From positions 28,572 through 92,571 of the forward strand of contig NZ_JAGGKC010000014.1 in NCBI RefSeq assembly GCF_017873395.1: DNA of 64,000 nucleotides, given 5' to 3'. Of the stretch, positions 1 through 8,369 are shown piece by piece (the first letter of the stretch is position 1; each line of letters begins with the position of its first letter). The notes beneath the pieces are model-generated. The model made no database searches, was not told the origin of the DNA, and saw only the letters and a list, made by a program, of their open reading frames with translations. The stretch is from Youngiibacter multivorans (GTDB lineage: Bacteria; Bacillota; Clostridia; Clostridiales; Clostridiaceae). The position numbers were made by a program, and so were the translations under genes.

Positions 1-1
1 G

Positions 2-2137
2 GTCACGGTAAAGGGGAAGGAATATCTTCTTACTGCCAACGAAGGGGCGTGGCAGAATTACAGCAAATGGAACGATACGATAACCGTCAATGAGATCATG
101 GCAAAGGGTCTTCTGGGTCTTGATGCCTCACTATACGGAGGATTGGAACAGACAGCAATAGATGCAATGGTAGCTGCTGCTGGATTCAAAGATGGACTTG
201 GGAGAATGACGGTCTCCAGGCTTGAAGGCATTGGTGAGGATGGAAAATACGATGCCCTTTACAGTTTCGGCGGAAGGTCTTTCTCTGTTGTTGACGCAAA
301 GAGCATGGAGAAAGTCTATGAAAGCGGAGACGAGCTTGAAGAGATTACCGCAAAATCACTATACAAATACTTCAATGCCTCCTCTGAAGATGCGACAAGG
401 GATGCAAGGTCCGATGAAAACGGTCCGGCACCTCAGGCTATCGCTGCAGGTGAGATCGGTAACACTACTTATGCATTCATCGGACTTGGAGAAGTCGGTG
501 GAGTTGCAGCATACAGTCTTAATGACATAACTGATCCAAAATTCGTGTCATACTCCGCATCAAGGGATTTTGGTGGAAATGTTGATTCAGGTCCTACTGA
601 CCTTCTCTTCGTGGATGCTGAGAAATCACCAACAGGTGAAGCGCTTCTTGCTGTAGCCTGTGAAGCTTCAGGAACAGTAGCACTATACGAAGTAAGAGAA
701 AGACAGGAGAAGATGCTTACAATCCTCCATACCAACGACCAGCATGCAAGGGTAACCCCTGGTGATGGACTTGGTATGGCAAAGGTAGCAGGGCTTAGGG
801 ATGAATTCATCGGTTATAACGAATCAGTTCTGCTTCTTGATGTTGGCGATGTCCTTCACGGAACAACCTTCGCAACCCTTGAAAAAGGTGCGAGTGTAGT
901 GAAGGTAATGAACGAGGTCGGATATGATGTCATGACACCAGGAAACCACGACTTCAACTATGGCAAGGAAAGGCTGCTTGAGCTTGCAGCAATGGCCGAC
1001 TTTGACATAATATCCTCCAACATTACTTATGAGAACGAGACAAACTTTCTGAAGCCATATGTAATCAAGGAGGTTGATGGAATCAAGGTTGCAATCTTCG
1101 GACTGACCACTCCTGAGACCTATTACAAGACTCTTCCAAGCAATGTAGCCGGACTCACAATTAATGACCCGGTGACGACAGCGAAGATGATGATGGCAAT
1201 GCTCGAACCGATTAGTGATGTCCAGATAGCTCTTGCGCATCTTGGTACGGACCTGTCTACTGAAGAGGATGAAAGATCAACCGCCATAGCAATGGAGGTT
1301 GATGGGATCGACCTAATACTTGACGGGCACAGCCATACCGTATTTGAGTTTGGAAAGGTAGTCAACGGAACAATGATTGCCAGCGCAGGTGAATACAACA
1401 AGAATGTTGGAGTTGTAAATCTCCTGGTAGGCAAGAGGAGTGTCGATGTGCTTGAACCTATCCTTGTGAATATGGCAAGTACAACTGCAATAAAGGGAGA
1501 TAGCGAGGTTACCTCCATAATTTCTGAGATCAATGCCGGACAGGCGGAGATCCTGAAGGAAGTCGTAGGGTATTCGAACGTAGTTCTTGACGGAGTCAGG
1601 GATAATGTTAGATCAAGGGAGACAAACCTTGGTAATCTCATAGCAGATGCAATGATTGAGAAGACCGGCGCAGAGCTTGCGTTCATGAATGGCGGAGGAA
1701 TAAGGTCATCCATAAATATCGGAGATATTACTCTTGGAGAGGTTATAACAGTTCTGCCATTCGGAAACTATGTTGAAACAAGGAAATACACCGGCAGCAT
1801 CATAAAGGTAGCTCTGGAGCACAGCGTTGAGTTCCTGCCGTCCGCGGCCGGATCGTTCCTTCAGGTTGGCGGTATCACCTTCGATGCTGATATATCAAAG
1901 GCAAAAGGCTCAAGGGTATCAAACATCATGGTTTCTGGTGTGCCTATCGACCTGGCAAGGGAATATACGGTAGCCCTAAACAATTTCCTGGGAGCAGGCG
2001 GGGATAACTACACCATGCTTGTCGGGTCACCGATACTTATTGAGTATCCAGCACTTGATGAGATACTCGTAGAGTACCTGAAGCTTCACAGCCCGGTAGC
2101 ACCGGCCGTGGAGGGGAGAATAAACATACTAAGCTAA
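2..2137 (+). CDS. Choice-of-anchor I / 5'-nucleotidase fusion protein (5' end outside window)
   Basis: The frame is open from base 2, so the gene starts before the window; the internal ATG at 98 is not the start. The first part, to about base 700, has the YLLTANEG stretch and loose beta-propeller character of choice-of-anchor I domains. From base 713 (MLTILHTNDQH) it is a calcineurin-like metallophosphatase: DVGDVLHG, GNHDFNYG and GHSHT supply metal ligands. The C-terminal 5'-nucleotidase domain follows with NGGGIRSSI and GGDNYTM. Family members are secreted or cell-surface enzymes that hydrolyse 5'-nucleotides, UDP-sugars or 2',3'-cyclic nucleotides for phosphate or nucleoside scavenging. 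No C-terminal sorting motif is visible; the protein ends GRINILS. The signal peptide cannot be checked. The family is clear, the exact substrate is not. Confidence 0.9.
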   Translation, partial: VTVKGKEYLLTANEGAWQNYSKWNDTITVNEIMAKGLLGLDASLYGGLEQTAIDAMVAAAGFKDGLGRMTVSRLEGIGEDGKYDALYSFGGRSFSVVDAKSMEKVYESGDELEEITAKSLYKYFNASSEDATRDARSDENGPAPQAIAAGEIGNTTYAFIGLGEVGGVAAYSLNDITDPKFVSYSASRDFGGNVDSGPTDLLFVDAEKSPTGEALLAVACEASGTVALYEVRERQEKMLTILHTNDQHARVTPGDGLGMAKVAGLRDEFIGYNESVLLLDVGDVLHGTTFATLEKGASVVKVMNEVGYDVMTPGNHDFNYGKERLLELAAMADFDIISSNITYENETNFLKPYVIKEVDGIKVAIFGLTTPETYYKTLPSNVAGLTINDPVTTAKMMMAMLEPISDVQIALAHLGTDLSTEEDERSTAIAMEVDGIDLILDGHSHTVFEFGKVVNGTMIASAGEYNKNVGVVNLLVGKRSVDVLEPILVNMASTTAIKGDSEVTSIISEINAGQAEILKEVVGYSNVVLDGVRDNVRSRETNLGNLIADAMIEKTGAELAFMNGGGIRSSINIGDITLGEVITVLPFGNYVETRKYTGSIIKVALEHSVEFLPSAAGSFLQVGGITFDADISKAKGSRVSNIMVSGVPIDLAREYTVALNNFLGAGGDNYTMLVGSPILIEYPALDEILVEYLKLHSPVAPAVEGRINILS

Positions 2138-2156
2138 AGTTTATACAGTCAAATGC

Positions 2157-2180
2157 AAGGGCCGCAATAAGCGGCCCTTT
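2157..2180 (+). terminator. Rho-independent terminator of the nucleotidase gene
   Basis: AAGGGCCGC and GCGGCCCTT form a GC-rich stem around an AATAA loop, ending in TTT, 20 bp after the stop codon. Confidence 0.85.
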
Positions 2181-2328
2181 GCCATTTCCTTGAATGTCAT
2201 GAGATTATTAAATTGATAAAGAACATCATGGATTAGGTTTATTGTTATAAATATATGTACAAATGAATAGATATGCGGTAAAATATTTTGCATATGCCTT
2301 CAGGGGAAGGGACAAAGGAGGGGTACCG

Positions 2329-3882
2329 ATGGACGGTGGAAACATTCAAATTCTAATAGCAATGGCATTATACATATCTGTAGTAATAGGCATCGGAATT
2401 TTTTACGCTAAAAGGGCAAGTGAAAGCAGCGACAACTATCTTATAGGTGGAAGGTCACTTGGACCTTGGGTCGTAGCCATGGGAGCTGAGGCATCCGACA
2501 TGAGCGGATGGCTGCTGATGGGGCTGCCAGGAGTAGCATACTGGTACGGGTTGAGTGATGCTGCATGGACAGCAATCGGACTTGGTATCGGAACATACCT
2601 TAACTGGCTGTTTGTTGCAAAGAGGCTCAGGAACTACTCGCACGCTGCCGGTGATTCAATAACAATACCTGATTTCTTCAGTAACAGGTACAAGGAAAAG
2701 AAGAAGGTACTGTCGGTAATAGCAGCTGTCTTCATACTTGTATTCTTCAGTGTCTATGCTGCAAGCTGCTTCGTAACAGTAGGCAAGCTGTTCAGCACAT
2801 TGTTCGGAACATCGTATGTCCTGATGATGATAGCAGGTGCGGTATTTGTTGTCTGTTATACCTTCATTGGTGGATTCCTCGCTGAAAGCGCGTCAGATTT
2901 CATGCAGGGAATCGTTATGATACTTGCACTGAGCGCTGTCCTGATTGCAGGAATCGCTTCCGCAGGAGGAGTATCACAGGTCATCCAAAATGCACAGGAA
3001 ATTCCAGGATTCTTTGAATTCTTCGGAATGGCTCAGCCGGCTCTCGAAAATGGAGTGCAGAAGGTAGTGAACGGAGCACCGGTATTCGGAGATGCTGCAG
3101 GCTATGGACTCCTGACGATAATTTCAACAATGTCATGGGGCCTCGGCTACTTCGGTATGCCTCAGGTGCTGTTGAAATTCATGTCGATCAAGAATTCAGA
3201 GGACCTTAAGTTCTCAAGGAGAATAGCTACTGTTTGGGTTGCAATATCACTTACTGCAGCAGTTGCAATCGGAATTATCGGTAGGCTTCTCTTTCCAACA
3301 GAGCTTCTTACCCAGAGCGCATCTGAAAGCATATTCATCGTACTTTCCACCCACTTCTTCCCGCCGCTTGTGGCAGGAATCGTAATGGCTGGAATACTTG
3401 CTGCTACAATATCGTCATCCGACTCATATCTTCTGATAGCAGCTTCGGCGTTTTCGAAGAGCATCTACCAGGGAATACTCAAGAAGGATGCAACTGACAG
3501 GCAGGTCCTCAACATGTCGAGGATAACACTTGTCATAATCGCAATAATCGCGGTATTCATTGCAATGGATGAGAACAGTGTAATATTCACTGTAGTATCC
3601 TTTGCATGGGCAGGCTTCGGAGCTACCTTCGGACCGGTCATGCTCTTCTCACTGTTCTGGAAGAGGACCACAAGGGAGGGTGCGATCGCTGGAATGCTTG
3701 CAGGCGGAGCTACCGTGTTCATCTGGAAGCTGGTCATAAAGCAGATTGGCGGAGTATTTGGGATATATGAACTGTTCCCGGCATTCGTGGTATCATGCGT
3801 AGTCATACTCCTGGTATCGCTTCTGACAAAGGAGCCTTCGACAGAGATAACTGACGAGTTCGAAAAAGTAAGAGCAATGTAA
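2329..3882 (+). CDS. putP: Sodium/proline symporter PutP
   Basis: Imports proline with Na+ as an integral membrane protein of the solute:sodium symporter family. The 517 residues fit the usual length of about 500-515. The sequence is hydrophobic throughout, with PutP hallmarks: YLIGGRSLG near the N-terminus, the EASDMSGWLL stretch that carries Na+/proline contacts in the family, and SGWLLMGLPG. I chose the ATG at 2329 because AAAGGAGGGG lies 6 bp before it; an upstream in-frame ATG at 2263 has no ribosome binding site and would add a non-hydrophobic, basic extension. It is a single gene between two terminators. In an amino-acid-using anaerobe proline can be an osmolyte or a Stickland electron acceptor; nothing here decides which. 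Confidence 0.93.
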   Translation: MDGGNIQILIAMALYISVVIGIGIFYAKRASESSDNYLIGGRSLGPWVVAMGAEASDMSGWLLMGLPGVAYWYGLSDAAWTAIGLGIGTYLNWLFVAKRLRNYSHAAGDSITIPDFFSNRYKEKKKVLSVIAAVFILVFFSVYAASCFVTVGKLFSTLFGTSYVLMMIAGAVFVVCYTFIGGFLAESASDFMQGIVMILALSAVLIAGIASAGGVSQVIQNAQEIPGFFEFFGMAQPALENGVQKVVNGAPVFGDAAGYGLLTIISTMSWGLGYFGMPQVLLKFMSIKNSEDLKFSRRIATVWVAISLTAAVAIGIIGRLLFPTELLTQSASESIFIVLSTHFFPPLVAGIVMAGILAATISSSDSYLLIAASAFSKSIYQGILKKDATDRQVLNMSRITLVIIAIIAVFIAMDENSVIFTVVSFAWAGFGATFGPVMLFSLFWKRTTREGAIAGMLAGGATVFIWKLVIKQIGGVFGIYELFPAFVVSCVVILLVSLLTKEPSTEITDEFEKVRAM

Positions 3883-3889
3883 ATAATTG

Positions 3890-3930
3890 GGGGTCTGGAA
3901 TGCCTGAGTGCACTTCCGGGCCCCTCTTCA
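3890..3930 (+). terminator. Terminator after putP
   Basis: GGGGTCTGGAA pairs over its whole length (with G-U pairs) with TTCCGGGCCCC at 3914-3924, followed by a T-containing tract. Confidence 0.8.
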
Positions 3931-4009
3931 ATTATCTTTATTTATTGTATATTTGAGATTGATACAAACTATGCATTTGCATACAATAGCAGTATGAGGA
4001 GGTGGCTCG

Positions 4010-4207
4010 ATGACAAGGACTTCAAAAATGTTTGTCAGGATTGATACCGAGATAAATTCTCCTGATTGTAAACCAGGGATGCGTGAATTATTGACAGAAG
4101 ATGACTTCAATGCTGAGATTAATAAGGGCATTAGTGACTTGAGTAACGGGAATGTGATTTCTGTAAAGAGCTTACTTGAGAAAATGAACAGGGAATACGG
4201 GTTATAA
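4010..4207 (+). CDS. RelB/DinJ-like antitoxin remnant with internal deletion
   Basis: This 65-residue protein begins like RelB/DinJ antitoxins (TRTSKMFVRIDTEI, the ribbon strand of the DNA-binding domain) and ends like them (LTEDDFNAEINKGISDL and then KSLLEKMNREYGL, the toxin-wrapping tail). The middle helices that normally carry the 'LGIPMSTAINMF' type segment are absent, so it is about 25-30 residues shorter than the usual 90-95. It has a good ribosome binding site (GAGGAGG, 3996-4002). No toxin gene follows; the next gene is a polyferredoxin. I read it as a deleted, orphan antitoxin that may no longer bind DNA. The family call comes from recalled end motifs only. Confidence 0.6.
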   Translation: MTRTSKMFVRIDTEINSPDCKPGMRELLTEDDFNAEINKGISDLSNGNVISVKSLLEKMNREYGL

Positions 4208-4304
4208 GCTGTGTGTTGGAACTGAGGAGCAGTGAATGACTTACTGCTGTCACTTGGTGACCAGTTCCACTTGTGAAATATTAATGCTTACATGGAGGGA
4301 CAAC

Positions 4305-5052
4305 ATGCTTCAAAGAACAAGAAAGGCAATAATTCTGGTTTCGCTGCTTCTGTTTCCAGTTACCCTGAACTATTTCTCACCATATGTATCTTTCGATGGT
4401 GCAATGAACGGTCTGGTTTCAGGAAGCCTGATCTTATTCGGCATGCTGTTCTTGTCTGGAGTGTTCCTTGGAAGGGCATGGTGCGGCTGGGCATGTCCAA
4501 TGGCAGGTCTTAGCGAATATGCACTGTCAGTGAACGGGAAAAGCGTCAACACTAAGAGGCTTCGGAAGATAAGGCTTGTGATATTCACGATATGGTTTGG
4601 CGGGATAATCGTCATGTTCATAAAATCAGGCGGTATAAAAGGCATCGCACCCTTACATATGACCGAGAATGTGATATCTGTCGATGAACCGGTAAAGTAC
4701 ATTGTCTACTTCATGGTCCTGCTTCTCTTCACTGTGCTGACCTTCGCCCTTGGCAAGAGGGGCGCATGCCATTCCATCTGCTGGATGTCGCCATTCCATC
4801 TGCTGGATGTCGCCATTCCTGGAAGGTGGTTACAGACTGGGAAGAAGGCTCAAGCTGCCTCAGCTTAGGATATTGTCCGAGCCGAAGAGCTGCATATCCT
4901 GTGGAGCCTGTGACAGGAAGTGCCAGATGGGGATAAATGTATCTGAGGACCTAAAGAAGGGATCAATAGAAGATCCTGACTGCATCATGTGCGGAGAATG
5001 CACCGGTGCTTGTAAAAAGGGTGTCCTGAGGTTCGGGACAAGGAAGATATGA
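4305..5052 (+). pseudogene. NapH-like membrane 4Fe-4S protein, frameshifted by a 22-bp tandem duplication
   Basis: The first frame (4305-4868) encodes a membrane protein of the NapH/NosR-C polyferredoxin type: hydrophobic helices, the motif CGWACP near residue 66, and a second CHSICWMSPF motif. The reading then runs into an out-of-frame tail. The frame +1 continuation (to 5052) carries two classical 4Fe-4S motifs, CISCGACDRKC and CIMCGECTGAC. The break lies exactly at a perfect 22-bp tandem repeat (4771-4814). Removing one copy joins ...HSICWMSPF to LEGGYRLG... and gives one continuous protein of about 240 residues. The ATG at 4305 follows GGAGGGA (4294-4300). Intact homologues pass electrons between membrane quinol or NAD(P)H pools and ferredoxin partners. 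It is a pseudogene, a reversible off state, or an assembly error; the sequence alone cannot say. Confidence 0.82.
4771..4814. repeat. Perfect 22-bp tandem duplication inside the NapH-like gene
   Basis: Two identical 22-bp units (4771-4792 and 4793-4814), each beginning ATTCCATCTG and ending GGATGTCGCC, lie head to tail. The 8-mer GCCATTCC recurs at 4768, 4790 and 4812, giving the short homology from which such a duplication could arise and revert. 22 is not a multiple of three, so copy number sets the reading frame. Confidence 0.95.
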
Positions 5053-5078
5053 GGAAATTTTGCTGATTCAATTAATTA

Positions 5079-5132
5079 AAAGGGCTTCACCTGAACTCTC
5101 AGCTTTTTGCTGAGATCCAGGTGAAGCCCTTG
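5079..5132 (-). terminator. Strong hairpin terminator, probably the original terminator of the TrpB-like gene
   Basis: AAGGGCTTCACCTG...CTCAGC, a TTTTT loop, then GCTGAG...CAGGTGAAGCCCTT make a long stem. Read on the minus strand it is followed by TTTTAATTAATT, the better T-tract, so it faces minus-strand transcripts; it may also end the NapH-like gene on the plus strand. Confidence 0.75.
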
Positions 5133-5250
5133 ATGAAAAAGCTTGCGCAAACTCGTGACTTCAGTCGTGAGTTAGCAAGCGAAGTGAATAATAGTTTTGC
5201 ATTATTCAAGTGTTAAACGGTTCTGAAGTATTCTTATGTCTGAAATACAT

Positions 5251-5635
5251 ATGGACGCGGATACGTCTAAACAATCCAGTATCCTATGGTTTGTTGCGTA
5301 AAGTATCGGCACGATATCCTAATCAGACAGACGAATGGAAATGTGAAGGATTTGTTAAATCTGATTACTGATGACAATGATTTGTATATTCTGGAGATGG
5401 GAAAGCATAATGATTATGTGTATCTTCTGATTGACTGCAAACCTCAGCACTATATCCCAAATGTCGTGAAAGCACTCAAAGGGGTATCAGCAAGGGTATT
5501 GTTCAAGAATCACCCTGAACTGAAGAAACGGTTATGGGGCGGTCAGTCAAGTGGAATCCCAGCTGCTTTGTTGCCACAGTCAGTGAAAACACCGAGGAGC
5601 AAATCCACAGGTACATACAGAATCAGAAAAAATGA
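5251..5635 (+). pseudogene. tnpA: TnpA (Y1 HUH transposase) pseudogene
   Basis: Three frames are needed to read it: MDADTSKQSSIL from 5251, the body from 5286 (CVKYRHDIL, then LLIDCKPQHYIPNVVKALKGVSAR and HPELKKRLWGG), and the tail from about 5550 (WNPSCFVATVSENTEEQI, then RYIQNQKK) ending at 5635. There are thus two frameshifts, at about 5285 and 5545. In addition the HUH metal-binding motif (HVH in HVHLLID of relatives) reads YVY in NDYVYLLID, so both metal-binding histidines are lost. The nucleophilic tyrosine of the tail (YIQNQ) survives but out of frame. The protein is inactive by three independent lesions. Confidence 0.88.
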
Positions 5636-5672
5636 GACAGTTCAAGCTTTGACAATGGTGGAGGTGAGTGCA

Positions 5673-6820
5673 TTGCTGCAGCATAAAGCCTATGAATACC
5701 GTATCTATCCAGATAAGAAACAGGAAACGCTGATTGCAAAGACAATCGGCAGTTCAAGGTTCGTATACAACCATTTTCTGGAACTTTGGAACAAGGAATA
5801 TGAGGAGACTGGAAAAGGTCTGACTTATTTCGCATGCTCCAAACTTCTGACCAAGATGAAGAGGGACACGGAAACAGTATGGCTTTGTGAAGTGGATAAG
5901 TTCTCGCTCCAGAATTCCCTTCGTAACCTGTCGGACGCCTTCTCCCGATTTTTCAAAGGACAGAATGAGCATCCCCAGTTCAAGAGCAAGAAGAGCCCGA
6001 GGCAAAGCTATACTACACAATTAACGAACAACAACATCGCAGTATCCGGAAATTACCTGAAGCTGCCCAAGCTAGGCCTTGTCAAGTTTGCAGACAGCCA
6101 GGAGATGAAAGGACGTATACTGAATGCCACAATACGAAGGAAATCGAGTGGGAAATTCTTCGTATCGATCCTTTGTGAAGAGGAAATCTGTGAATTGCCT
6201 AAGACTGACTCTGCTGTCGGAATTGACCTCGGAATCACTGACTTTGCAGTCCTGTCAGACGGCACCAGGAATGACAACAACCATTTCACCAGGCAAATGG
6301 AAGAGAGGCTTAGACGTGAGCAGCGAAAGCTTGCAAGGCGTGCACTTGCTGCGGAGAAAAGGGGCATTCCCCTTTCTGAAGCCAGGAACTATCAGAAGCA
6401 AAGGGGAAGGTAGCGAGACTTTATGAAAAGGTTGCAAACCAGCGGAATGAATTTCTTAACAAACTCAGTACAGAGATAGTCAAAAACCACGATATCATCT
6501 GTATCGAGGACCTTAACGTTAAGGGCATGATGCGCAATCATAAACTGGCAAAAAGCATCTCTGATGTATCATGGACGAGCCTTGTATCGAAACTGCAGTA
6601 CAAGGCTTCCTGGTATGGAAAAGAAGTCATCAGGATAAGCAGATGGTTTCCGTCAAGTCAGATATGCTCAGAGTGCGGCCACAAGGACGGGAAGAAGCCA
6701 CTCCATGTAAGGGTGTGGACCTGTCCTGTTTGTCATGCCCACCATGACCGCGATGTCAATGCAGCAAGAAATATACTGGCAGAAGGACTCAGGATAAGAG
6801 CTCTGACTCCAGGGTCTTAG
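5673..6820 (+). pseudogene. tnpB: TnpB (RNA-guided nuclease, RuvC fold) with one frameshift
   Basis: Translation probably starts at TTG 5673, 6 bp after GGAGGTG: LQHKAYEYRIYPDKKQE is the usual TnpB N-terminus. RuvC-I is VGIDLGITDFAVLSDG (near 6217), RuvC-II is ICIEDLNVKGMM (near 6505), then the zinc ribbon CSECGH...CPVCH and RuvC-III HDRDVNAARNIL (near 6750). The frame breaks near 6400, in an A-rich run reading CAGAAGCAAAGGGG; adding one A restores YQKQ-K-GKVARLYEK and joins the halves into a protein of about 380 residues. The upstream half is in the same frame as the middle of the tnpA remnant, so a hybrid 375-codon frame (5286-6413) exists. All three catalytic acidic residues are present, so the damage is one indel, or a sequencing error. 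Confidence 0.88.
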
Positions 6821-6958
6821 TAATACAGAAACAAACAAGAACCGCAGGAATTGCGGGGATAGCTTGGTAAATAAGAGAAACCTCTGGCGGCAAAGAAATA
6901 AGCCGGTAAGTATGCTCTGTTCCCAAGAATCTCGTGACTTTAGTCATGAGAGGTTCAA
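6770..6958 (+). ncRNA. Omega RNA (TnpB guide RNA scaffold) at the right end of the IS
   Basis: The 3' end of tnpB and the following 138 bp have the layout known for IS605-type omega RNA: GAACCGCAGGAATTGCGGGG hairpin (6839 on), a GGCGGCAAAGAAATAAGCCGG pairing region, CTCTGTTCCCAAGAAT, then the right-end hairpin (6931-6950) and GGTTCAA. In the family the guide is the flanking DNA next to the right end; here that would begin near 6959 (TCTTTTCTTACTTTCC) and read into the 3' end of the TrpB-like gene. Structure is assigned from family knowledge plus visible pairing, not from folding software. Confidence 0.6.
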
Positions 6959-6965
6959 TCTTTTC

Positions 6966-8336
6966 TTACTTTCCGATGTCCGGTATTGTTGCGAAGCCTT
7001 TTTCAAGGTCCTCATCAGTTGGTATATGGTCAACCATGTTGCCGCTGTTGTAGTTCATGTATGCTGTCATGTCGAAGTAGCCTGTGCCTGTGAGTCCGAA
7101 GAGTATAGTCTTTTCCTCACCGGTTTCCTTGCATTTGAGAGCTTCTTCAACAGCGCCATAGATGGCATGGGATGATTCGGGGGCGGGGAGGATACCCTCG
7201 CACTTTGCAAAAATCGAGGCTACATCAAATACCTTGCTCTGCTCCACTGACCTTGCAGTGATATAGCCATCGTGGAACAGCTTGGATATTATGGGGCTCA
7301 TGCCATGGTATCTGAGGCCGCCTGCATGGTTTGGAGAAGGCATGAAGCCTGAGCCCAAGGTGTACATTCTTATGAGAGGAGTCATCTTGCCGGTGTCGCC
7401 GAAGTCATACGCATATCTTCCTCTTGTGAGAGATGGACAGGAAGCAGGTTCTATTCCGACGAACTCGATACTATTCTCTCCCTTTATCCTGCCTCCCATG
7501 AAAGGAGCTATGAGTCCACCGAAGTTCGATCCGCCGCCGACACATCCGATTATGACATCGGGCTTTATGCCGTATTTTTCGCAGGCTGTCTGTGTCTCAA
7601 GACCTATTACCGTCTGGTGAAGTATAACGTGGTCAAGTACGCTTCCAAGTACATATCTGCAGTTCTTCCTGCTCATTGCAGTTTCAAGAGCCTCAGATAT
7701 GGCACATCCCAGTGAACCGCCTGTTCCAGGATTCTCTTCAAGTATCCTTCTGCCTACTGCGGTTTCAGTTGAAGGCGAAGCATGGACCTTTGCGCCGTAG
7801 GTTTCCATGAGGACTTTCCTGTAAGGCTTCTGCTCCGAGGATATCTTGACCATGAAGACATCAAGGGGTACTCCATAATATGCGCATGCCATTGAAAGGG
7901 CTGATCCCCACTGTCCTGCTCCGGTTTCTGTGGTCAGGCTCTCGATTCCCTGCTGCTTCGCGTAGTAGACCTGAGCTGCCGCAGAGTTCAGCTTATGGGA
8001 GCCTGAAGTGTTATTGCCCTCGAACTTGAAGTAGATCTTGGCCGGTGTCCCAAGCTGCTTCTCAAGGTTATAGGCCCTGACGAGAGGCGAAGGCCTGTAC
8101 ATCCTGTAATAATCCGTGACGCCCTCAGGTATAGGAATAAACTCATCCTTTGTGTTCATCTCCTGGTCGACCAGCTCATCGCAGAAAATAGGCTTCAGCT
8201 CATCTGCAGTCATTGGCTGAAGTGTACCGGGGTGAAGGAACGGGTCAGGAAGCTCCTTCATGACTGCCTTGACGTTGTACCAGCTCTTTGGCATCTCATC
8301 TTCAGAGAGATAGATTTTGTAAGGTATCTTTTCCAT
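6966..8336 (-). CDS. trpB: TrpB-like (TrpB2) tryptophan synthase beta chain homologue
   Basis: A PLP enzyme that in the family joins indole and serine to give tryptophan. At 456 residues it is longer than TrpB1 (about 400) and has the long N-terminal part of the TrpB2 class. The PLP lysine sits in NNTSGSHKLNSA; TETGAGQWGSA and the phosphate-binding CVGGGSNFGG follow. Two start codons are possible; the second ATG (8336) is 9 bp after GAAAGG and is preferred over 8345. No trpA or other trp gene lies nearby, as is usual for TrpB2, which may salvage free indole. The gene is preceded by a T-box leader with a UGG specifier, which supports a role in tryptophan supply. The IS element ends 7 bp beyond the stop codon. 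Confidence 0.9.
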   Translation of the reverse strand: MEKIPYKIYLSEDEMPKSWYNVKAVMKELPDPFLHPGTLQPMTADELKPIFCDELVDQEMNTKDEFIPIPEGVTDYYRMYRPSPLVRAYNLEKQLGTPAKIYFKFEGNNTSGSHKLNSAAAQVYYAKQQGIESLTTETGAGQWGSALSMACAYYGVPLDVFMVKISSEQKPYRKVLMETYGAKVHASPSTETAVGRRILEENPGTGGSLGCAISEALETAMSRKNCRYVLGSVLDHVILHQTVIGLETQTACEKYGIKPDVIIGCVGGGSNFGGLIAPFMGGRIKGENSIEFVGIEPASCPSLTRGRYAYDFGDTGKMTPLIRMYTLGSGFMPSPNHAGGLRYHGMSPIISKLFHDGYITARSVEQSKVFDVASIFAKCEGILPAPESSHAIYGAVEEALKCKETGEEKTILFGLTGTGYFDMTAYMNYNSGNMVDHIPTDEDLEKGFATIPDIGK

Positions 8337-8369
8337 GTTACTCATCCTTTCAAGTTAAAATTAAAATAA

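Larger units (their letters stand above)
5135..6958 (+). mobile_element. Decayed IS200/IS605-family element with tnpA and tnpB remnants
   Basis: The unit holds a Y1-transposase remnant followed by TnpB and is bounded by small imperfect palindromes, as in this family, without terminal inverted repeats or target duplication. The left end hairpin is ACTCGTGAC/GTCGTGAGT (5151-5172), inside a wider GCTTGC/GCAAGC pairing (5141-5180). The right end hairpin is CTCGTGAC/GTCATGAG (6931-6950), followed by AGGTTCAA. TTGAT at 5130-5134 matches the target motif of the IS605 relative ISDra2, so the left edge is set there. The right edge is set after TTCAA. Both ends are inferred; an empty-site comparison would fix them. 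Both genes are damaged, so the copy is not autonomous. Confidence 0.8.

Noticed and set aside
2263..2328. Longer putP start at 2263
   Set aside because: No ribosome binding site; the internal ATG at 2329 has an excellent one and gives the normal N-terminus.
5286..6413. A 375-codon TnpA-TnpB fusion protein
   Set aside because: The frame is open only because of frameshifts; the TnpA part loses its tail and the link residues are out-of-frame translation. Treated as two pseudogenes.
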